Shown here piece by piece: positions 1-9,148 of a DNA stretch of 64,000 nt. Under the pieces are notes generated by a model that made no database searches, was not told the DNA's origin, and worked only from the letters and a program-made list of their open reading frames with translations. Within the stretch, counting starts at the first letter, position 1; the number at the start of each line of letters is the position of its first letter. The translations under genes and the position numbers were made by a program. The DNA is from Aquimarina sp. BL5 (GTDB lineage Bacteria; Bacteroidota; Bacteroidia; Flavobacteriales; Flavobacteriaceae): the NCBI RefSeq assembly GCF_003443675.1, contig NZ_CP031963.1, positions 930,001-994,000 on the forward strand, given 5' to 3'.

Positions 1-647
1 CTGGATTGTTAACAAATCTGGCACAAGTTACCATGCAAACTACCAGAGTAAACACTGGAAAAAGCAATTACTTAAGACTTAAGTGTAATGCAGCTACATA
101 TTCTAAATGGGATTCTTTTTTTAAAATTAGAGATGTATATGAGGCTTATGTAAATCCTTCTAATCTAAAACCGTATTTGTATAAAAGGGATATCAACGAA
201 GGAGGATATATCAAAAAAGAAAAATATGTGTATAGCTATAAAAGCAAAACTATAAAAGCTACTATGCAAAAGAAAAAAGAACCCAATACAAAAAAGCTTA
301 AAATGGGTAACAATACATTTGACGTAGTTTCTACGCTATATCATATTCGAAATATGGATATTGGAAAAGCACCTGTAGGAACCAATCAAAAAATGACCAT
401 ATTGTTTGATAGAAAACCACAAACTGTATATTTAAAATTATTGGGCAAAGAAACAATTAGTACCAAAACAATGGGTAATAAAGAGTGTTATAAAATTGCT
501 GTTAACAATGATGCGCTTAAAGGAACAAATAAAAATATTGTATATCTTACGGCAGATGGCAATAAGGTTCCTGTATTGATTAAGTTTAGTATCCCCGCTG
601 GTACTGGACAATTGACATTAACTGAAGCTTCTGGACTAAAAAATTAA
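1..647 (+). CDS. DUF3108 family protein, 5' end missing
   Basis: The reading frame is open from the first bases of the window, so the N-terminus (signal peptide and first strands) lies outside. What remains, about 214 residues, has the DUF3108 pattern: a tract of alternating polar and hydrophobic residues, a YEAYVNPSNLKPYLYKR segment early on, an EGGY turn, and a C-terminal LTADGNKVPVLIKF strand pair typical of these beta-rich LolA/LolB-like periplasmic proteins. The function of the family is not established; an envelope or lipoprotein-handling role is often assumed. The next gene starts 5 bases downstream, so the two are probably co-transcribed. The family call is from pattern recognition only. 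Confidence 0.6.
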   Translation, partial: GLLTNLAQVTMQTTRVNTGKSNYLRLKCNAATYSKWDSFFKIRDVYEAYVNPSNLKPYLYKRDINEGGYIKKEKYVYSYKSKTIKATMQKKKEPNTKKLKMGNNTFDVVSTLYHIRNMDIGKAPVGTNQKMTILFDRKPQTVYLKLLGKETISTKTMGNKECYKIAVNNDALKGTNKNIVYLTADGNKVPVLIKFSIPAGTGQLTLTEASGLKN

Positions 648-652
648 CTTCT

Positions 653-1021
653 ATGAGAATTGTACTAATATCTATTGCTGCCATAGCAGCTTTCTTAGGA
701 ATTATCATGGCAATACTTCCGTTTGGTACTATTGGTGTTTTACCGGGTATCGTTGCTATAATATCTGGTTTTGGAGCTTATTTCTTATCTAAAAAGCAAT
801 TAAAACCACAAAAGTTATCTCTTCTATTTTTAACCATTGGAGTATTAGTAATAGTTGCTAGTGGATCCAAATCATTCTGGGTAAAGGATGAAGTAGCCGT
901 AGATGAAGAGTTTCAACAAAAAGAAGAGCAAAGTAAAGAAGAAGCTATAGAAGAGCTTAAAGAAATTGAAAGTGAGCTTGAAGAAATCGAAGACGATCTC
1001 GAAGAAATTGAATCCGAATAA
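653..1021 (+). CDS. Small membrane protein with acidic coiled-coil tail
   Basis: This 122-residue protein belongs to no family I recognise. Residues 3-24, 28-46 and 56-71 are hydrophobic and look like two or three membrane spans, the first two joined by a short glycine/proline turn. From about residue 80 the chain changes to an almost pure Glu/Lys/Leu/Ile tail with heptad spacing (EIESELEEIEDDLEEIESE at the end), which should form a strongly acidic helix or coiled coil outside the membrane. It starts 5 bases after the DUF3108 gene and ends 36 bases before the convergent amylase stop, so it appears to close that operon. It could be a partner-binding adaptor, but nothing in the sequence names the partner. 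Confidence 0.7.
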   Translation: MRIVLISIAAIAAFLGIIMAILPFGTIGVLPGIVAIISGFGAYFLSKKQLKPQKLSLLFLTIGVLVIVASGSKSFWVKDEVAVDEEFQQKEEQSKEEAIEELKEIESELEEIEDDLEEIESE

Positions 1022-1057
1022 TCAATAACCGAACTCTTCTATAACCAGTTGCTAATT

Positions 1058-2908
1058 TTACTTTACTAAGTCTATAATCAAAGCGGTATTCTTAGATAAA
1101 TTTACGCTTTGAAGGTTTTGTAGTTTTTTCCCAGTTAGGATATCTTTTCCTTTGGTATAACCTTCTAACGAATTATTAAAGCGTTCCAGATCAAAATTTG
1201 GATAGTCTTTATCACTATTATTAATAATGATCATAGTATTCTCCATATCTGTATATCTAAAATACACATAAACATTATCCACCGGTTGATAGTGTGTAAG
1301 CTTTCCTTCGTGAATGGATTTTGCGTTTTTTCTCCAGTTTAGGATTGTTTTTACATAATTAAAAACATCGTTTTCTTCTTTTGTTCTTCCGGATTCTGTA
1401 AAAGCATTTCGGCTATCTTCTTGCCACCCACCAGGGAAATCCTGTCTTACTTTGCCATCGGGTCTTTTGTTCTTCATTAAAATTTCATCCCCATAGTAAA
1501 TTTGAGGGATTCCTCTGGTAGTCAAGGTAAACACCATACTTAATTTTAATTTTTCGACATCTTTATCTAATAAAGCTAGTAAACGATCTACATCATGATT
1601 TCCATTAAAGACCTTATTATTTCCTGGATTTCCGTATACAAAATCCTCTGCCAATGTTTTATAAACCTCTTCTATATTACCATCTTTTCCAAAGGCTCTT
1701 ATTAAAGAATAATACAACGCATAATCACTTATACTATTAACATTAGAGGTATATCCATCTTTATTTGCTTTATCATTATTCCAATAGGACAAATATGAGG
1801 CTCTTTCTGCCCAGGTTTCTGCCACCATATAAAAATCAGGATATTCTTGTGTAAGTGTTTTCATCCATCTGGACATTGCATGTTTATCTGGGTAAGGATA
1901 CGTGTCTAAACGAATTCCATCTATCCCTGAATATTCAACCCACCAAATAGAATTCTGGATCATATAAGTTGCCAAAAATTCATTTTCCAAATTCAGATCG
2001 GGCATATTAATATCAAACCATCCTTTGGTAAGCAAGTCGAAATCACTAGAGGATACATATGGATCTGATGCAGCAATATTAGTAAAATTACTTCTGGTAA
2101 AACTATCCCATTGATTTAACCAATCTTTTGAAGGTAAATCATCTAACCACCAGTGTCCAGCTCCGCAATGATTAAACACTTGATCCATAATAACTTTCAT
2201 TCCTTTTTTATGTGATTGATCAACAAGTTTCTTATAATCTTCATTCGTTCCTAAACGGGTGTCTGTTTTATAAAAATCAGAAATTGCATACCCATGATAT
2301 GAATAAGTTGCTTGATCATTCTCCAAAAATGGATTCAACCATAACGTAGTAACTCCTAGTTCTTCTAAATAACCAAAATTATCTAGCACTCCTTTTATAT
2401 CCCCTCCATGTCTGCCATCATGATTCTTTCTATTTAGTTTTTCTAGTGTGTCTTCTGTAGAATCATTGGTTTTATCTCCATTTGCAAAACGATCCGGCGT
2501 AATCAAGTAAATTACATCTGCTGGTGTAACTGCTTGGCCAACTTGAGATCTTTTCTCTTTTTCTTTTAATTGATACTTATGAATGAACTCTTTCTTTTCA
2601 TTAGTGAATTTAATTGACAAAATTCCTGGCTTTGCATTTTTAGAAATACTTAGATCTAGAAAAAGATAATTTTTGTTCTCTACTTTGTTTACACTTTTTA
2701 ATTGAACTCCTTCATACTTAAGAGATACATTAAAAGAACTTATACTTTCTCCATGTAATAACAACTGTAAATTAGGATTATACATTCCTGTCCACCAAAA
2801 TGGAGGTTCTACATGGCTTAATATTTCAGATTTTTGCCCTTGGATCAAAAAAGAATTTGATAATCCAATAATTAAGAGCAATAGTACTTTTTTTGAATAC
2901 GATTTCAT
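1058..2908 (-). CDS. GH13 alpha-amylase family (cyclomaltodextrinase/neopullulanase type), secreted
   Basis: The 616-residue protein begins with a signal peptide (hydrophobic residues 8-22, ending at about IQG). Residues ~27-120 form the N-terminal beta domain seen in cyclomaltodextrinase-type enzymes. The (beta/alpha)8 barrel follows with all four GH13 regions: DQVFNH at 242-247, GIRLD with the nucleophile Asp335, VAETW with acid/base Glu364, and NGNHD with transition-state Asp439. A small C-terminal beta domain ends the protein. It should hydrolyse alpha-1,4-glucans or cyclodextrins in the periplasm or outside the cell. No SusCD or maltose genes adjoin. It is divergent from a LytS/LytTR pair, and the shared upstream region contains a long inverted repeat. 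Confidence 0.93.
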   Translation of the reverse strand: MKSYSKKVLLLLIIGLSNSFLIQGQKSEILSHVEPPFWWTGMYNPNLQLLLHGESISSFNVSLKYEGVQLKSVNKVENKNYLFLDLSISKNAKPGILSIKFTNEKKEFIHKYQLKEKEKRSQVGQAVTPADVIYLITPDRFANGDKTNDSTEDTLEKLNRKNHDGRHGGDIKGVLDNFGYLEELGVTTLWLNPFLENDQATYSYHGYAISDFYKTDTRLGTNEDYKKLVDQSHKKGMKVIMDQVFNHCGAGHWWLDDLPSKDWLNQWDSFTRSNFTNIAASDPYVSSSDFDLLTKGWFDINMPDLNLENEFLATYMIQNSIWWVEYSGIDGIRLDTYPYPDKHAMSRWMKTLTQEYPDFYMVAETWAERASYLSYWNNDKANKDGYTSNVNSISDYALYYSLIRAFGKDGNIEEVYKTLAEDFVYGNPGNNKVFNGNHDVDRLLALLDKDVEKLKLSMVFTLTTRGIPQIYYGDEILMKNKRPDGKVRQDFPGGWQEDSRNAFTESGRTKEENDVFNYVKTILNWRKNAKSIHEGKLTHYQPVDNVYVYFRYTDMENTMIIINNSDKDYPNFDLERFNNSLEGYTKGKDILTGKKLQNLQSVNLSKNTALIIDLVK

Positions 2909-2988
2909 CGATATAATTTTAATTGTTTCTGTAGCTAATTAATGTATAGCACAGATGAACAACAACTTGATTATACCGATAACAGTAT

Positions 2989-3097
2989 TTCAGGATAAAC
3001 AACCAAGAATGAGGATAATTCTATAAACTCATAATGATCTGAAATAGGAAATGTGTTTTCTGTAGTATGTATTATATTGCCAGTTGTTTATCCTGAA
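2989..3097. repeat. 15-bp perfect inverted repeat in divergent promoter region
   Basis: TTCAGGATAAACAAC at 2989-3003 is matched exactly in reverse complement by GTTGTTTATCCTGAA at 3083-3097, with 79 bases between. It lies between the divergent amylase and LytS genes. The spacing is too long for a simple terminator. A regulator site, or cooperative binding by the LytTR protein encoded downstream, is an inference. Confidence 0.6.
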
Positions 3098-3154
3098 TTT
3101 TGTTGTTTTATTCAATTTTTTCCGATTTTAGACACTTTAGCTTAATTGCACTTA

Positions 3155-4222
3155 ATGATGTATTCTCTTTTAAAGAATCTATTTTCTAATCGAATCGTTA
3201 TCCACATTTTATATTGGATAGGATTGATTGTTTTTTTTGGGGTCACTTGGGGAACTTACGATAATGATTACGTCCGTTCATTTACCATTCAAACTTTTAG
3301 TTTGCCTGCAAGAATGGTACTCGTGTATGTATCCATCTATATCTTACTACCAAAATTTTTTATTAAGCGAAAATTTATTGCTTTTATCATTGCGTATATT
3401 ATTGTACTCTTGATCGTAAGTATTTGTATCCAAAGATCTATCATTTTTTTTTATGTACAGCCTAATTACCTTCCTGGATGGCATAGTGAAGGTTATTTTA
3501 TCATAACAGAATTAATGAATACTATCTTGGATGTTAATATAGCCGCAGTTATTCCTTTGGGAATGAGTTTTTTTAAATTTTACTATAATTCGCAACAAAA
3601 AGCATTAACACTTGAAAAAGAAAAAATAGAAGCCGAACTCCTTCAGCTTAGAAATCAGGTACATCCACATTTTTTATTTAACACGCTTAATAGTTTATAT
3701 GCTCTAATTATAAGAAAATCCGATGCTGCCGAAACTGCCGTATTAAAGCTTTCTCGATTAATGCGATATATGTTATACGAAGCTAATGTTCCTAAAGTCT
3801 CATTAACCAAAGAAATAGAATACCTAAAGAACTATGTAGACCTAGAGAAGTTACGATTTGATACCACAATTGATATTAGTTTCAATTCTGAAATAGATAA
3901 AGAGTATGAAATATCTCCTTTTTTACTAATCCCGTTTGTAGAAAATGCGTTTAAACATGGGACTTCATCTTCAAAAAAATCGTGGGTTGTGATTAATATA
4001 TTTGCTAAGCAGGAAGAGCTTGTAATGTTAGTAGAAAATGCTAAATTAATTAATAACCATCACCAGCAAGAACTGATTGGTGGTATTGGGTTTAAAAATG
4101 TAAAAAAAAGATTAAATCTTTTATATCCTGATAAATATTCATTAACCATTGAAGATAATGAGTTATCCTATGAAATTATTTTGAAAATAAACCTTACTAA
4201 ACTCGCTCTAAATGAATACTAG
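3155..4222 (+). CDS. LytS/YehU-type sensor histidine kinase
   Basis: About 355 residues. Four hydrophobic spans occupy roughly the first 140 residues, with no separate periplasmic sensor domain. A short coiled linker (QKALTLEKEKIEAEL) leads to the His_kinase domain (PF06580 type), whose phospho-acceptor motif is QVHPHFLFNTLNSL. A HATPase region follows, with an N-box PFVENAFKHG and a glycine motif GGIGFKNVKKRL. ATG at 3155 is preferred to an upstream TTG; 3158 is equally possible. The last 11 bases overlap the response regulator gene, so the two are translationally coupled. The kinase is a clear paralogue of the one at 16.3 kb. Confidence 0.9.
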   Translation: MMYSLLKNLFSNRIVIHILYWIGLIVFFGVTWGTYDNDYVRSFTIQTFSLPARMVLVYVSIYILLPKFFIKRKFIAFIIAYIIVLLIVSICIQRSIIFFYVQPNYLPGWHSEGYFIITELMNTILDVNIAAVIPLGMSFFKFYYNSQQKALTLEKEKIEAELLQLRNQVHPHFLFNTLNSLYALIIRKSDAAETAVLKLSRLMRYMLYEANVPKVSLTKEIEYLKNYVDLEKLRFDTTIDISFNSEIDKEYEISPFLLIPFVENAFKHGTSSSKKSWVVINIFAKQEELVMLVENAKLINNHHQQELIGGIGFKNVKKRLNLLYPDKYSLTIEDNELSYEIILKINLTKLALNEY

Positions 4223-4943
4223 AATCAAATGTCTAATTGTAGATGATGAACCACTGGCCAGGGAAATTATTGAAAATTACATTTCCAGAATTGATCACTT
4301 AGAGCTTATTGCTTCCTGCGCTAATGCATTAGAAGCATTTAATATCATCGCAGATAAAAGTATCGATTTAATTTTTTTAGATATTCAGATGCCTGATTTA
4401 ACTGGAATTGACTTTTTAAAAGATTTAAACCCCTCACCAAAAGTTATTTTTACAACAGCTTACAGTAATTATGCTGTAGATGCATTTAATCTCGAAGCCA
4501 TTGATTACCTATTAAAACCTATTGAGTTTTCGAGATTTTTAAAATCCGTTAATAAAGTGCTCAAACTTTATAAATCTACTTCTGCTCTACTCGAATTATC
4601 AAATAGTAACGAAGCAGAAACTAACTATCAAGATCTTTTTATATATCTCAAGGTTGAAAAAAAAATGCAGAAAATATTCTTAAAGAATATTCTTTTTATA
4701 GAAAGTCTAAAAAACTACATAAAAATAAAAACTTGTGATAGAGAAATAATTGCATATAAAAGTATCAGTAATATCGAAAACGTTCTACCAAGCACGCATT
4801 TTTTAAGAGTACATCGCTCTTTTATTATTGGCATAGATTATATCGATGCTTTTTCTACTACCGAAATTGAACTAAAAGGAATCAAAATACCAGTAGGTAG
4901 AAACTATAAAGCTTCTGTTAAAGAAAAGCTTGGGTACTTTTAA
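4212..4943 (+). CDS. LytTR-family response regulator
   Basis: The 243-residue protein has an N-terminal receiver domain with the acidic pair DDE at 11-13, phospho-acceptor Asp57 (FLDIQMP), the switch threonine in IFTTAYS and the lysine in YLLKPI. A C-terminal LytTR DNA-binding domain spans about 143-243, recognised by FLRVHRSFIIGIDYI and IPVGRNYKASV. It should be phosphorylated by the overlapping LytS kinase and bind short direct repeats at target promoters. The likely targets nearby are its own operon and the divergent amylase, but this is inference. Confidence 0.93.
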   Translation: MNTRIKCLIVDDEPLAREIIENYISRIDHLELIASCANALEAFNIIADKSIDLIFLDIQMPDLTGIDFLKDLNPSPKVIFTTAYSNYAVDAFNLEAIDYLLKPIEFSRFLKSVNKVLKLYKSTSALLELSNSNEAETNYQDLFIYLKVEKKMQKIFLKNILFIESLKNYIKIKTCDREIIAYKSISNIENVLPSTHFLRVHRSFIIGIDYIDAFSTTEIELKGIKIPVGRNYKASVKEKLGYF

Positions 4944-4969
4944 TTACTGTAGTATCACAGAAATTACGT

Positions 4970-5101
4970 TTATCCGTTTAGAAACTCATCAGCTTCTAAA
5001 GAGAATTCTTTTATTTCAATAGAAAATTCTTCTACTGTATTAGAAAAAGAAATAATGAAAATTGCTGCGATTACTAGGTATATTTCTGCTACTACATTCA
5101 T
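4970..5101 (-). CDS. Possible 43-residue membrane peptide
   Basis: An ATG-to-TAA frame of 43 codons reads MNVVAEIYLVIAAIFIISFS followed by an acidic, rhythmic tail (EEFSIEIKEFSLEADEF). Residues 3-20 form one membrane-length hydrophobic stretch. Upstream there is only A-rich sequence, as is usual for this group. It sits alone between the LytTR gene and a secreted-protein gene, reading opposite to the regulator. Chance cannot be excluded for a frame this short. The single-span hydrophobic start and amphipathic tail favour a real small protein. Confidence 0.4.
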   Translation of the reverse strand: MNVVAEIYLVIAAIFIISFSNTVEEFSIEIKEFSLEADEFLNG

Positions 5102-5215
5102 AATTATACTTTTTATTTATAATACTTAAAGTTAAACCAAAAACTATGAAATAAACACAACAATATTAGCAGATATCTATTCGATATTAACCTTACTACT
5201 AATTATTTGATAAGC

Positions 5216-5244
5216 AAAAAGCAGCGTGGTTAGCGCTGCTTTTT
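5216..5244 (-). terminator. Rho-independent terminator
   Basis: AGCAGCG at 5220-5226 pairs with CGCTGCT at 5234-5240, extended by A/T tracts on both sides, giving a GC-rich hairpin followed by a U-run. It lies 27 bases past the stop of the minus-strand secreted protein gene. The symmetric A/T tracts would let it work in both directions. Confidence 0.8.
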
Positions 5245-5270
5245 GAGTGGTTGAGTTAATAATGAAACAA

Positions 5271-5855
5271 TTAAATACTAACTTTCTTTATAAACGTTCT
5301 ATCTTTTAGAGAGAAATATAATTGGTATTCTCCTTTTGGCATTTTAGAAAAATCATATGTTCTCTTTAATATTGACTTATCATAACCAATAATCTCTTCT
5401 AACACTCTCCCTTCGTTATCATAAATAACAAGGGTTAGAGGTGATTTTTCTGTATTATTAAACATTACTTTCATTAGATTGTTTTCCACACTAACCTGTG
5501 GTTTAAAAACAGTCACGGCAGAAGTATTGATTAAAGAAACTCCTTTTTTGTTTTTCAACAATGGTGTAACTTTTACTTCATATAATGATTCTGTTTCCAC
5601 GAAATAAACTCCATCAGGTACATTACCTAAATTAAAGTACTTTTGATAATTAGGTGTAGCTTCTAAAGTAACGTTGAACAAAATTTCACCGTGATAATCC
5701 TTAAGGAATAATTTTTCTCCTTTTACAACTTCTGTCAATGATACAGTAACCATAGACGAATTGCTGATCTCTACTGATACTCTTCCGGCGGCATTAGCAA
5801 TATTGCTTGTGGTGATTACTAATGCTAGCAAACAAAGGTTAATTACTCTTTTCAT
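5271..5855 (-). CDS. Secreted beta-rich protein of unknown function
   Basis: The 194-residue protein has a standard signal peptide (hydrophobic 5-20, cleavage near ANA-AG). The mature part looks like two Ig-like beta domains: about 23-105 and 110-194. The second (LTLVIYDNEGRVLEE ... MPKGEYQLYFSLKDRTFIKKVSI) resembles the T9SS type A sorting fold, but lacks the usual N-terminal YPNP motif. Such small two-domain proteins are common in Flavobacteriaceae and no function is known to me. It is a single-gene unit with its own terminator. Confidence 0.75.
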   Translation of the reverse strand: MKRVINLCLLALVITTSNIANAAGRVSVEISNSSMVTVSLTEVVKGEKLFLKDYHGEILFNVTLEATPNYQKYFNLGNVPDGVYFVETESLYEVKVTPLLKNKKGVSLINTSAVTVFKPQVSVENNLMKVMFNNTEKSPLTLVIYDNEGRVLEEIIGYDKSILKRTYDFSKMPKGEYQLYFSLKDRTFIKKVSI

Positions 5856-6081
5856 AACTTAGGTTTTTGTTGTTGTTAATATTTTACTCTGCAAATATAG
5901 CACTGATATCAAATACAGAAATACAACTATATTTGCATATATATGTTCTATTTTAACCTATTAAATTACTTTAAAACCACCTTAAAGTTAATTTAACATA
6001 TGATTTTAAAAATTTTACATTTTATTAACATGATAAATATGTTATATTTACAAAATAACTATAAGGAGAAAATTCCCTGAT

Positions 6082-6957
6082 ATGAAAAAAAGCATTAAAC
6101 CTTCTCTAGAAAAAATAGTTCCTGAATTTGGAAGTTCTTTTTATTACGAGAATTTTTCTAAAGAGAAAATGAACAAAGCTCCTATTTGGCACTATCATCC
6201 AGAAATTGAAATTGTGTATGTTAATGGTGGAACAGGAAAAAGACAAATCGGTAGTCATATGTCATATTACAGAAATGGGGCATTGATGCTTATCGGTTCT
6301 AATCTACCTCACTGTGGTTTTACTGATAGCCTAACACAAAATAAAAGTGAAACAATTATACAAATGTTACCAGATTTTCTAGGCAACTCTTTTTTTAATG
6401 TTCCCGAAATGAGTGGAGTCAACCAATTATTGGAGCAAGCAAAAAAGGGTATTGTATTTCATGGGGATACCAAACGTAGGATCGGAGCTAGAATTGAGGC
6501 ATTAGCCATGTTGGATCCTTTTGATAGATTAATAGGTATTCTTAAAGTTTTTAAAGAAATGCAACAAACTAAAGATTATTCTATTCTGAATGCGGAAGGT
6601 TTTGTTATTGAGACCTCATTACAGGATAATAATCGTATCAATCTTATCTTCAATTTTGTTCAGAAAGAATTTACTCGTCAAATCCCTTTAGATGAAATTG
6701 CAGATAAAGTAAGTATGAGTGTACCAGGATTTTGTAGATATTTCAAAAAAAATACTGGGAAAACCTTTATTCAATTTGTAAATGAATATAGATTGGTACA
6801 CGCCGCTAAGTTATTACACGAAAAACAAACTAGTATTACAGATATTTGCTATGAAAGTGGTTTTAGCAATTTCTCTCATTTTAATAAACTCTTCAAGGAA
6901 TTTTCGGGAAAAACACCGAGTACTTATAGAAATGAACTAAAATTTGTGGTCTCTTAG
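6082..6957 (+). CDS. AraC-family transcriptional regulator with cupin sensor
   Basis: The 291-residue protein starts with a cupin-like sensor (IWHYHPEIEIVYVNGGTGKRQIG around 33-60, HCGF near 86-89) and ends with the paired AraC HTH. The second HTH carries the signature ITDICYESGFSNFSHFNKLFKEFSGKTPSTYR near 255-284. A ligand bound in the cupin, often a sugar or other small molecule, probably controls DNA binding; the ligand is unknown. AAGGAG at 6063-6068 is a possible ribosome site, though spaced 13 bases from the ATG. The last 4 bases overlap the convergent YrdC-type gene. Confidence 0.9.
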   Translation: MKKSIKPSLEKIVPEFGSSFYYENFSKEKMNKAPIWHYHPEIEIVYVNGGTGKRQIGSHMSYYRNGALMLIGSNLPHCGFTDSLTQNKSETIIQMLPDFLGNSFFNVPEMSGVNQLLEQAKKGIVFHGDTKRRIGARIEALAMLDPFDRLIGILKVFKEMQQTKDYSILNAEGFVIETSLQDNNRINLIFNFVQKEFTRQIPLDEIADKVSMSVPGFCRYFKKNTGKTFIQFVNEYRLVHAAKLLHEKQTSITDICYESGFSNFSHFNKLFKEFSGKTPSTYRNELKFVVS

Positions 6958-7574
6958 ATAATATCGATTGGTCCTTTTCCCTCTCTTATTAGAACTGGCT
7001 CACCACTGGTAAGATCTATTACGGTAGAAGCCATATTATCTCCATAACCTCCATCAATTACAATATCCACAAGGTTATCCCATTTTTCAAGTATTAATTC
7101 TGGATCTGTAGTATATTCAATAACCTCATCTTCATCATAAATCGAAGTAGATACTACCGGATTTCCTAAATTCTCCACAATACTCTTACAAATATTATTA
7201 TCCGGAACACGAATCCCTACCGTTTTTTTCTTCTTAAAAACCGTTGGCAAATTGTTACTGCCAGGAAGTATAAAGGTATATGGACCAGGAAGTGTCCTTT
7301 TTAATAATTTGAATGTGCTATTATCTATTTGTTTTACATAATCGGACAAATTGCTTAAATCACTACAAATAAAAGAGAAATTAGCTTTTGCAAGTTTTAC
7401 TCCTTTAATATGAGCAACGCGTTCCAATGCCCTATTATTAGTAATATCACATCCCAAACCATATACTGTATCCGTAGGGTAAATTACCAGTCCACCATTG
7501 CGCAAGCAATCAACAACCTTTTGCACTTCGCGTGGATTTGGGTTTTCATTATATATTTTAATAAGCTCCGCCAT
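6954..7574 (-). CDS. Sua5/YciO/YrdC family protein (L-threonylcarbamoyladenylate synthase type)
   Basis: The 206-residue protein is a single YrdC domain without the extra Sua5 C-terminal domain. The diagnostic start GGLVIYPTDTVYGLGCD (27-43) is followed by the conserved LPGPYTFILP and VGIRVPDN motifs and a closing VIREGKG strand. TsaC/Sua5 enzymes make threonylcarbamoyl-AMP from threonine, bicarbonate and ATP for t6A37 tRNA modification. YciO relatives share the fold and have lower or different activity. The sequence does not decide which subgroup this is. It overlaps the AraC gene end to end by 4 bases. Confidence 0.88.
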   Translation of the reverse strand: MAELIKIYNENPNPREVQKVVDCLRNGGLVIYPTDTVYGLGCDITNNRALERVAHIKGVKLAKANFSFICSDLSNLSDYVKQIDNSTFKLLKRTLPGPYTFILPGSNNLPTVFKKKKTVGIRVPDNNICKSIVENLGNPVVSTSIYDEDEVIEYTTDPELILEKWDNLVDIVIDGGYGDNMASTVIDLTSGEPVLIREGKGPIDII

Positions 7575-7776
7575 ACTAGTTTTAAGTAGTATAAAGATAC
7601 AGTTTTATACTATAATTTCGCCCTAAAATACTTGTATTTATGTTTAGTAATAAAGCTTTTGTGTATATTGATAACCGAACCATTTGGTTTATTTACAGAT
7701 ATAAATACTATATTATTTATGTTTTCGTATTTTTTGTAATCAAATAAATTACTTTCGCGTATAAATACTTTTAAAA

Positions 7777-9138
7777 GTGACTTTTAGAGATCTAAACTTA
7801 AGCACACAACTTATCAATGCTCTTGATGACTTGGGGTTCGAAATACCAACTCCGATTCAGGAACAAGCATTTTCTACGGTAATGTCCGGGAAAGATGTTG
7901 TGGGAATTGCGCAAACCGGAACTGGTAAGACATATGCGTATATGCTACCCATATTACGAATGTTAAAATACTCTGTGCAACAAAACCCACGAGTTTTGGT
8001 ACTTGTCCCTACCAGAGAATTAGTAGTTCAGGTAGTAGATGAGATTGAAAAACTTTCTACCTATATTAATCTTCGAGTTACTGGAGTTTATGGAGGAACT
8101 AATATCAATACCCAAAAACAAGCAGTCTCTGAAGGTCTGGATATTGTAGTTGCCACGCCTGGACGTCTCTATGATCTTGCTGTAAGTAGAGCGTTACAAC
8201 TTAAATCAATACAAAAAATAGTGATTGATGAAGTAGACGTAATGCTAGATCTTGGCTTTAGACATCAATTGATGAATATTTTTGATATACTTCCTCAGCA
8301 ACGACAGAATATTATGTTCTCTGCTACTATGACGGATGAAGTAGATAAAATGATTTCGGAAATCTTTAGAAATCCTGAAAGAATATCTGTTGCCAAAAGT
8401 GGTACACCCTTAGAAAATATTAAACAGTTTGGATATAAAGTTCCTAACTTCTATACCAAAGTAAATCTATTGGAACATTTACTTTCTGATAAGGAGATTT
8501 ATCACAAAACACTCATATTTGTAGGATATAAAAAAATTGCAGATCGCTTATTCGAAGCATTAGAGAATAAGTACAAAGAAGAAATATGCATCATACATTC
8601 TAATAAAACCCAGAATTATAGATTAAGAAGTATCGAACAATTTAGAAAGGGAGAAAATAGAATTCTAATAGCTACAGATGTAATGGCTAGAGGGTTAGAC
8701 ATAGAAAATGTGAGTCAGGTAATTAATCTAGACACACCGGAATATCCTGAGAATTATATGCATAGAATCGGTAGAACGGGTCGGGCAGAAAAAGAAGGAG
8801 TTTCTTTTGTTTTAACTACAGAAAAAGAACAAGAATATTTGGATGCTATAGAGCGTTTGATGGAAATGGAAATAGAAAAACTACCATTACCAGAAAACGT
8901 AGAAATATCTGAAAAACTAACACCAGAAGAACAACCTAAGGTTAAAGAAATATACAACCCTCATAAACGACCTAATGATGATGAGGCGGGTGCAGCGTTT
9001 CACGAAAAATCCGCAAAAAACAGTAAGGTTAACCTAGGTGGAAAATATCAACGTGAGATAAAAAAGAAATATAAAAAGCCGAAGACCAAGGGTGATAAAA
9101 CCTTTAATCTTAAGCATAAGAAAAAGAAGAAAAAATAA
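7777..9138 (+). CDS. DEAD-box ATP-dependent RNA helicase
   Basis: The start is GTG. All helicase motifs are in order in the 453-residue protein: Q-motif (FEIPTPIQEQ, 21-30), Walker A AQTGTGKT (45-52), PTRELVVQ (78-85), TPGR (127-130), motif II DEVD (151-154, in place of DEAD), SAT (172-174) and HRIGRTGR in motif VI. The last ~70 residues are Lys/Arg-rich, ending in a run of lysines that should bind RNA non-specifically. It likely helps ribosome assembly or RNA unfolding at low temperature. It is the first gene of a four-gene operon with 4-10 base gaps. Confidence 0.93.
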   Translation: MTFRDLNLSTQLINALDDLGFEIPTPIQEQAFSTVMSGKDVVGIAQTGTGKTYAYMLPILRMLKYSVQQNPRVLVLVPTRELVVQVVDEIEKLSTYINLRVTGVYGGTNINTQKQAVSEGLDIVVATPGRLYDLAVSRALQLKSIQKIVIDEVDVMLDLGFRHQLMNIFDILPQQRQNIMFSATMTDEVDKMISEIFRNPERISVAKSGTPLENIKQFGYKVPNFYTKVNLLEHLLSDKEIYHKTLIFVGYKKIADRLFEALENKYKEEICIIHSNKTQNYRLRSIEQFRKGENRILIATDVMARGLDIENVSQVINLDTPEYPENYMHRIGRTGRAEKEGVSFVLTTEKEQEYLDAIERLMEMEIEKLPLPENVEISEKLTPEEQPKVKEIYNPHKRPNDDEAGAAFHEKSAKNSKVNLGGKYQREIKKKYKKPKTKGDKTFNLKHKKKKKK

Positions 9139-9148
9139 CACCTATTAA

